Assembly (NCBI RefSeq): GCF_018448885.1 | Contig: NZ_RCWB01000027.1 | Coordinates: forward strand, 1-64,000 | Direction of reading: 5' to 3' | DNA length: 64,000 nucleotides | DNA from: Photorhabdus caribbeanensis | GTDB lineage: Bacteria > Pseudomonadota > Gammaproteobacteria > Enterobacterales > Enterobacteriaceae | In this document: piece by piece, positions 59,081 through 64,000 of the stretch | How positions within the stretch are numbered: the stretch's first letter is position 1 | Layout: the number at the start of each line of letters is the position of its first letter | The notes under the pieces: model-generated | Databases searched by the model: none | What the model saw: only the letters and a program-made list of their open reading frames with translations | Told to the model about the DNA's origin: nothing | Program-made: the position numbers and the translations under genes

Positions 59081-59124
59081 CTATATTTCATCCATAATTA
59101 TTGAGATAGTTCACTATTTTTGTA

Positions 59125-61479
59125 CTACTGAACTGACACTAATTCTGCGCCAAAAACAGGATCTTGCAATGTAATAGCTAAAACATCTTCAATACGTTTT
59201 ACTGGATGGATCTGTAGATCTGCAATAATATTTTGGGGAATTTCTTCCAGATCACGTTTATTCTCTTCAGGAATTAAGACTGTTTTGATTCCGCCTCGAT
59301 GAGCTGCCAGTAGTTTCTCTTTCAAGCCGCCGATTGGCAGAACTAAACCACGCAATGTGATTTCACCGGTCATAGCAACATCAGCACGAACTGGATTACC
59401 GGTCAAACAAGAGACCAATGCTGTACACATGGCGATACCCGCGCTTGGGCCATCTTTTGGCGTCGCACCTTCCGGAACGTGGACATGAATATCCCGTTTC
59501 TCATAAAAATCAGCGTTGATACCCAACTTATCAGCACGAGCACGAACAACGGTTAATGCTGCCTGAATGGATTCCTGCATAACCTCACCGAGTGAGCCAG
59601 TATAGGTTAGTTTACCTTTCCCCGGAACACACGCGGTTTCAATGGTCAGTAAATCACCACCAACTTCAGTCCATGCAAGTCCTGTCACCTGACCAATACG
59701 GTTTTCCGTATCTGCACGGCCATAATCCACACGTTGAACCCCCAGATACTCTTTCAAGTTATCTGCGTTGATTTCAATATGTTTTAAATTTTTATCCATT
59801 AACAATGCTTTTACCGTCTTACGACACAGCTTAGAAATTTCTCGCTCTAAACTACGCACTCCGGCTTCACGAGTGTAATAACGGATAATGCCAATAATAG
59901 CACTGTCATCAATAGTTAATTCGCTTTTTTTCAGGGCATTACGTTCAATCTGCTTAGGCAGCAAATGACGTTTGGCAATATTCAATTTTTCATCTTCCGT
60001 ATAACCGGAAAGACGAATAATTTCCATACGATCCAACAATGGCGCCGGAATATTCATGGAGTTAGACGTTGCAACAAACATGACATCTGACAGATCATAA
60101 TCGACCTCCAGATAATGGTCGTTAAATGCTACGTTCTGTTCCGGGTCCAAAACTTCCAGCAAGGCAGAAGCTGGATCGCCACGCATATCGGATGACATCT
60201 TATCAATCTCATCCAGCAGAAACAGAGGGTTCTTCACTCCAACTTTGGACATTTTTTGGATCAATTTGCCCGGCATAGAGCCAATATAGGTTCGGCGATG
60301 ACCACGGATTTCAGCCTCATCACGAACCCCGCCCAGCGCCATACGCACATATTTCCGCCCGGTCGCTCGTGCAATGGACTGACCTAAAGAGGTTTTACCC
60401 ACCCCAGGAGGCCCAACCAAACATAAAATCGGCCCTTTAATTTTACTAATTCGGCTTTGTACTGCCAGGTACTCAAGGATGCGCTCTTTCACACGCTCCA
60501 AACCATAATGGTCGGTATCCAAAGTTTCCTGAGCTTTAACCAAATCTTTTTTAACTTTACTGCGAGCAACCCACGGAACCTGCACCATCCAATCGATGTA
60601 ACTACGAACGACCGTCGCTTCCGCAGACATAGGAGACATCATCTTCAGTTTTTGCAATTCAGCTTCAGCTTTTTCACGAGCCTCTTTGGGCATTTTTGCG
60701 GCTTCAATTTTGCGCTTAAGGGTTTCATACTCATCAGGCGCATCATCCATTTCCCCCAATTCTTTCTGAATCGCTTTCATCTGTTCATTCAGGTAGTACT
60801 CGCGCTGGCTTTTTTCCATTTGTTTCTTCACGCGGTTACGAATACGTTTTTCTACCTGCAACAAATCAATTTCCGACTCCATCATTGCCATCAGATATTC
60901 AAGACGCTCAACAACATCAGACATTTCCAAAACAGTCTGTTTATCACTGAGTTTCAATGGCATATGCGCAGCAATTGTATCAGCTAATTTAGCGGCATCT
61001 TCGACACTGTGCAGCGAGGTCAGAACCTCTGGTGGAATTTTCTTATTTAATTTAATGTAGCCTTCAAACTGATTAATAGCTGTCCTGATCATAACTTCCT
61101 GCTCACGCTCATCAACGAGCGGCGAGTCAAGATACTCAGCATGAGCAGAAAAATGTTCGCCATTGTCAGTCAGAGTCGTAATGCGGGCACGTTTCAACCC
61201 TTCGACAAGCACTTTTACCGTGCCGTCAGGCAGTTTTAACATCTGTAAAATAGAAGCTACTGTACCAACGGAGAAAAGGTCATTAACCCCTGGCTCATCA
61301 GTTGAAGCTTCTTTTTGCGCAACCAACATGATCTGTTTGTCATGATCCATTGCTGCTTCTAGGCAGTGAATAGACTTCTCACGCCCTACAAACAATGGGA
61401 TCACCATATGCGGGTAAACCACCACATCGCGCAGAGGCAATACAGGGATTTCTATGCGTTCGGAACGCTCAAGATTCAT
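59125..61479 (-). CDS. lon: ATP-dependent protease Lon
   Basis: Lon degrades misfolded and regulatory proteins. The 784-residue protein has an N-terminal substrate domain (about 10-200), a coiled-coil region and a AAA+ module with Walker [10 protein letters not shown] and Walker [11 protein letters not shown]. The serine protease domain has Ser in [11 protein letters not shown] and Lys in [14 protein letters not shown]. The length equals E. coli Lon (784). A heat-shock promoter and a hairpin lie upstream. Confidence 0.98.
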   Translation of the reverse strand: MNLERSERIEIPVLPLRDVVVYPHMVIPLFVGREKSIHCLEAAMDHDKQIMLVAQKEASTDEPGVNDLFSVGTVASILQMLKLPDGTVKVLVEGLKRARITTLTDNGEHFSAHAEYLDSPLVDEREQEVMIRTAINQFEGYIKLNKKIPPEVLTSLHSVEDAAKLADTIAAHMPLKLSDKQTVLEMSDVVERLEYLMAMMESEIDLLQVEKRIRNRVKKQMEKSQREYYLNEQMKAIQKELGEMDDAPDEYETLKRKIEAAKMPKEAREKAEAELQKLKMMSPMSAEATVVRSYIDWMVQVPWVARSKVKKDLVKAQETLDTDHYGLERVKERILEYLAVQSRISKIKGPILCLVGPPGVGKTSLGQSIARATGRKYVRMALGGVRDEAEIRGHRRTYIGSMPGKLIQKMSKVGVKNPLFLLDEIDKMSSDMRGDPASALLEVLDPEQNVAFNDHYLEVDYDLSDVMFVATSNSMNIPAPLLDRMEIIRLSGYTEDEKLNIAKRHLLPKQIERNALKKSELTIDDSAIIGIIRYYTREAGVRSLEREISKLCRKTVKALLMDKNLKHIEINADNLKEYLGVQRVDYGRADTENRIGQVTGLAWTEVGGDLLTIETACVPGKGKLTYTGSLGEVMQESIQAALTVVRARADKLGINADFYEKRDIHVHVPEGATPKDGPSAGIAMCTALVSCLTGNPVRADVAMTGEITLRGLVLPIGGLKEKLLAAHRGGIKTVLIPEENKRDLEEIPQNIIADLQIHPVKRIEDVLAITLQDPVFGAELVSVQ

Positions 61480-61520
61480 AGAGCTCTCTCTTCGTTTAGC
61501 TTTCGCCAGTTTTTAGGAAT

Positions 61521-61544
61521 CTCGTGAAACACGGTTTTCACGAG
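61521..61544 (-). promoter_or_regulatory. hairpin in the lon leader
   Basis: CTCGTGAAA (61521-61529) and TTTCACGAG (61536-61544) form a perfect 9-bp stem with a 6-nt loop, between the sigma-32 promoter and the lon start. No U-tract follows on the - strand, so it does not look like a terminator. It may affect lon mRNA translation or stability, or be a protein-binding palindrome. Confidence 0.5.
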
Positions 61545-61567
61545 TTTCACTCCATAGAATATAAAAT

Positions 61568-61595
61568 ATATGGGGACAGGAATTTGACATTCAAT
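61568..61595 (-). promoter_or_regulatory. sigma-32 heat-shock promoter of lon
   Basis: On the - strand ATTGAAT (61589-61595), 13 bp, CCCCATAT (61568-61575) matches the sigma-32 consensus, with an excellent -10 and a fair -35. Confidence 0.8.
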
Positions 61596-61617
61596 GGTAT
61601 GGCACTTTAATAAAAAC

Positions 61618-61642
61618 AAAATGAGGGTAATTCCCTCATTTT
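61618..61642 (-). terminator. terminator of clpX
   Basis: AAAATGAGGG (61618-61627) and CCCTCATTTT (61633-61642) form a perfect 10-bp stem with a 5-nt loop. On the - strand it is followed by GTTTTTATT. Confidence 0.9.
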
Positions 61643-61686
61643 ATTAAATAATATCTCGTTTAGTGAATTCCCTGTCCTAGACTCAA

Positions 61687-62958
61687 TTATTCACCAGAAA
61701 CCTGGGCATCCGGTTTGCTGTAAATCAGCAAAGGCGCAGATTGACCATTAATAACAGATTCATCTACAACAACTTTTCCAACGTTTTCCATTGATGGCAG
61801 ATCATACATAGTGTCTAGCAATGCGCCTTCAACAATAGAACGTAGGCCGCGGGCCCCCGTCTTACGAACCATTGCTTTCTTAGCAATAGCAGTCAAGGCT
61901 TCACTTCTGAATTCCAGATCAACGCCTTCAAGGTTAAACAATGCTTGATACTGCTTAGTCAACGCATTTTTAGGCTCTTTCAAAATCTGAATCAACGCTT
62001 CCTCACTCAATTCACTGAGCGTGGCAACAACAGGCAACCGCCCAATAAATTCAGGGATAAGCCCAAATTTGATAAGATCTTCTGGCTCAGCCTGTGCAAG
62101 CAATTCGCCTTCAGTAGCCTTTTCTGACTCACCTTTGACTTTCGCACCAAATCCAATACCCGTACTGGTATTTAAACGCTGGCCAATGACTTTATCCAGA
62201 CCTGCAAACGCACCACCACAAATAAACAGGATTTTAGAAGTATCTACCTGTAAAAACTCCTGTTGTGGATGTTTACGCCCCCCCTGAGGAGGAACTGCCG
62301 CAATTGTACCTTCAATCAATTTCAGCAACGCTTGCTGTACACCCTCGCCTGAAACATCCCGAGTAATTGACGGGTTATCAGATTTACGTGAAATTTTGTC
62401 AATTTCATCAATGTAAACAATACCGCGCTGAGCTTTTTGCACATCGTAGTCACATTTTTGCAGTAATTTCTGAATAATGTTTTCTACGTCTTCTCCCACA
62501 TATCCCGCTTCGGTCAGCGTAGTCGCATCGGCCATAGTAAAAGGAACGTCAAGATAACGAGCCAATGTTTCAGCTAATAGCGTTTTACCACTCCCTGTTG
62601 GACCAATAAGCAGAATATTACTTTTACCTAACTCAACACCGTTACTGGTATCGCCATTACGTAACCGCTTGTAATGGTTATAAACAGCAACCGCCAACAC
62701 TTTTTTCGCCGTTTCTTGGCCGATAACATAATCATCCAAATGCTGACGGATTTCATGAGGCGTTGGTAATGCACTACGCTCACGATGTGGTACAAGCTCT
62801 TTAATTTCTTCGCGAATAATGTCGTTACATAAATCAACACATTCATCGCAGATATATACTGACGGGCCAGCAATCAATTTTCGCACTTCATGTTGGCTTT
62901 TCCCGCAGAAAGAGCAATACAGCAGCTTTCCTGAACCGTCTTTGCGCTTATCTGTCAT
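61687..62958 (-). CDS. clpX: ClpXP protease ATPase subunit ClpX
   Basis: ClpX unfolds substrates for ClpP. The 423-residue protein has the N-terminal four-cysteine zinc-binding domain ([10 protein letters not shown] ... CDECVDLC), Walker A GPTGSGKT, the pore loop GYVG and Walker [11 protein letters not shown]. The IGF loop (TGIGFGAKV) that docks on ClpP is present. It lies downstream of clpP on the same strand, as in E. coli. Confidence 0.98.
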   Translation of the reverse strand: MTDKRKDGSGKLLYCSFCGKSQHEVRKLIAGPSVYICDECVDLCNDIIREEIKELVPHRERSALPTPHEIRQHLDDYVIGQETAKKVLAVAVYNHYKRLRNGDTSNGVELGKSNILLIGPTGSGKTLLAETLARYLDVPFTMADATTLTEAGYVGEDVENIIQKLLQKCDYDVQKAQRGIVYIDEIDKISRKSDNPSITRDVSGEGVQQALLKLIEGTIAAVPPQGGRKHPQQEFLQVDTSKILFICGGAFAGLDKVIGQRLNTSTGIGFGAKVKGESEKATEGELLAQAEPEDLIKFGLIPEFIGRLPVVATLSELSEEALIQILKEPKNALTKQYQALFNLEGVDLEFRSEALTAIAKKAMVRKTGARGLRSIVEGALLDTMYDLPSMENVGKVVVDESVINGQSAPLLIYSKPDAQVSGE

Positions 62959-63095
62959 CAGTCACAACCTCACTTTATCAACCGTTCCCCCAGATTCATC
63001 TGGCAAAGCAGGAAACTTCTGCTATTACCCCGAATGTCATAGCCTTACCAAGCGGTAAGCCGAATGTTTATATTATAGCTTCCGGGAATAATAAA

Positions 63096-63719
63096 TTAAT
63101 CGCGATGGGTGAAAATCTTATCAACCAATCCATACTCTACGGCTTCATCTGCCGACAAGAAACGATCACGTTCTGTATCTTTCGCGATCTCTTCAATAGG
63201 TCTTCCCGTATGTTTTGCCATTAACTCATTCATACGCGATTTTACTTTCAGTATTTCCTGAGCGTGAATTTCAATATCTGTAGCTTGTCCCTGGAAACCG
63301 CCTAATGGCTGATGGATCATAACCCGGGAATTTGGCAAACAGATACGTTTTCCCTTTGCACCAGCAGTCAACAAGAATGCTCCCATTGAACATGCCTGCC
63401 CCATACAAATAGTACTGACGTCCGGTTTAATAAACTGCATCGTATCATAGATAGACATTCCCGCCGTAATCACACCACCTGGCGAATTGATATATAAGAA
63501 AATATCTTTTTCTGGATTCTCTGCCTCAAGAAACAACATCTGAGCTACAACCAGGTTTGCCATATGATCTTCAACCTGGCCGGTCAGAAAAATAATACGT
63601 TCTTTTAATAAGCGCGAATAGATATCGTACGAACGTTCCCCACGCGCAGTCTGTTCAACTACCATCGGCACCAAAGCCATGTGAGGCGCATATTGATCCC
63701 GCTTGTCGCTATATGACAT
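63096..63719 (-). CDS. clpP: ATP-dependent Clp protease proteolytic subunit ClpP
   Basis: ClpP forms the two-ring proteolytic barrel. The 207-residue protein has a short propeptide ending before [10 protein letters not shown], the catalytic Ser in [11 protein letters not shown], and His in [18 protein letters not shown] is the conserved strand near the active site. It begins the clpP-clpX group that leads to lon. Confidence 0.98.
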   Translation of the reverse strand: MSYSDKRDQYAPHMALVPMVVEQTARGERSYDIYSRLLKERIIFLTGQVEDHMANLVVAQMLFLEAENPEKDIFLYINSPGGVITAGMSIYDTMQFIKPDVSTICMGQACSMGAFLLTAGAKGKRICLPNSRVMIHQPLGGFQGQATDIEIHAQEILKVKSRMNELMAKHTGRPIEEIAKDTERDRFLSADEAVEYGLVDKIFTHRD

Positions 63720-64000
63720 TTTCGTCTCCTAATAGAATTCATGTTGGTGCCATTCATAACCAATTCTACTTGAGATAAGCGATGATGACCATGATTCAAA
63801 GTTAACCAATCAAGGGGGAATTACCCCTGAAAAATTTTGTAATCATATACATAATATTAAAAAGGATCTGGGGTTAAACCCACTTTTTTCAAGAAAAATC
63901 TTGCCTCTTACTTATAAAAAAACCCGCAGATAAATCTGCGGGTTCATTTTAATAAGACAGCAAATTCATTATCTCATGACAAAACTAAAACTTATGCCAT
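63720..64000. other. interval between clpP and the upstream gene
   Basis: The interval holds the clpP promoter region, a short GGGG/CCCC hairpin (63813-63828), and the terminator at 63921-63944. The last 9 bases read ATG GCA TAA on the - strand, which could be the final codons of tig (trigger factor), the usual neighbour of clpP. That is too little to be sure. Confidence 0.4.
63921..63944 (-). terminator. terminator of the gene upstream of clpP (expected tig)
   Basis: AACCCGCAGAT (63921-63931) and ATCTGCGGGTT (63934-63944) form a perfect 11-bp stem. On the - strand it continues into TTTTT. Confidence 0.9.

Noticed and set aside
60457-60987. 176-codon open frame opposite lon
   Set aside because: It is antisense to the conserved Lon coiled-coil/AAA+ region and has a phenylalanine/histidine-rich, implausible composition.

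Overview
This window is chromosomal DNA of a gamma-proteobacterium of the order Enterobacterales, most likely Photorhabdus or a close relative such as Xenorhabdus. The reasons are the gene order (the E. coli ybbP-to-clpP neighbourhood, here running from ybbP at the left to clpP at the right), a 67-residue Hha of the Yersinia YmoA type, AT-rich intergenic DNA, and accessory inserts at points where E. coli and Yersinia differ. The genus is an inference from memory; no database search was run.

Layout, left to right. (1) 1-3.9 kb: an accessory block with a structured leader, a Tsx-like outer-membrane channel, an MFS transporter and a RutA-like flavin monooxygenase, which looks like an uptake-and-oxidation unit for an unknown small molecule. 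(2) 4-11 kb: the conserved ybbP-ybbA / tesA-ybbO-ybbN-qmcA-ybbJ group. (3) 10.9-16.3 kb: copper regulation (cueR and copA divergent around a CueR-type promoter; CopA carries three metal-binding domains), an orphan PrlF-like antitoxin, ybaP and ybaK. (4) 16.3-27.8 kb: ushA, fsr, ybaL, an AT-rich decayed insert with a LysE-type exporter and a 22-bp tandem repeat array, then gsk, a lone wzz, hemH and adk. (5) 28-34.6 kb: htpG with a clear heat-shock promoter, recR-ybaB-dnaX (dnaX keeps the programmed -1 frameshift signal), apt, priC and rsmS. (6) 34.7-38.9 kb: an accessory island standing where E. coli has mscK: a DUF1284 protein, a 2-oxoglutarate/Fe(II) oxygenase, an EamA exporter and a complete BioMNY-type biotin ECF importer. 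(7) 39.3-45.7 kb: acrR/acrAB with the AcrR operator, then hha preceded by a clearly decayed tomB. (8) 45.7-55.9 kb: 4.5S RNA, ybaY, tesB, glnK-amtB with sigma-54 and NtrC sites, mdlAB, decR and its divergent cysteine desulfhydrase gene, queC, fadM. (9) 56-64 kb: ybaV, ppiD, hupB, lon, clpX, clpP, and the terminator of the gene preceding clpP (expected to be tig).

Most of the window is ordinary housekeeping. The points most worth a second look are the loss of TomB beside an intact Hha, the bioMNY / 2OG-oxygenase island, the lone wzz left at what is the O-antigen locus in Yersinia, the 22-bp iteron-like array with small membrane ORFs, the orphan PrlF-like antitoxin with its palindromic operator candidate, and the Tsx/MFS/RutA-like unit.
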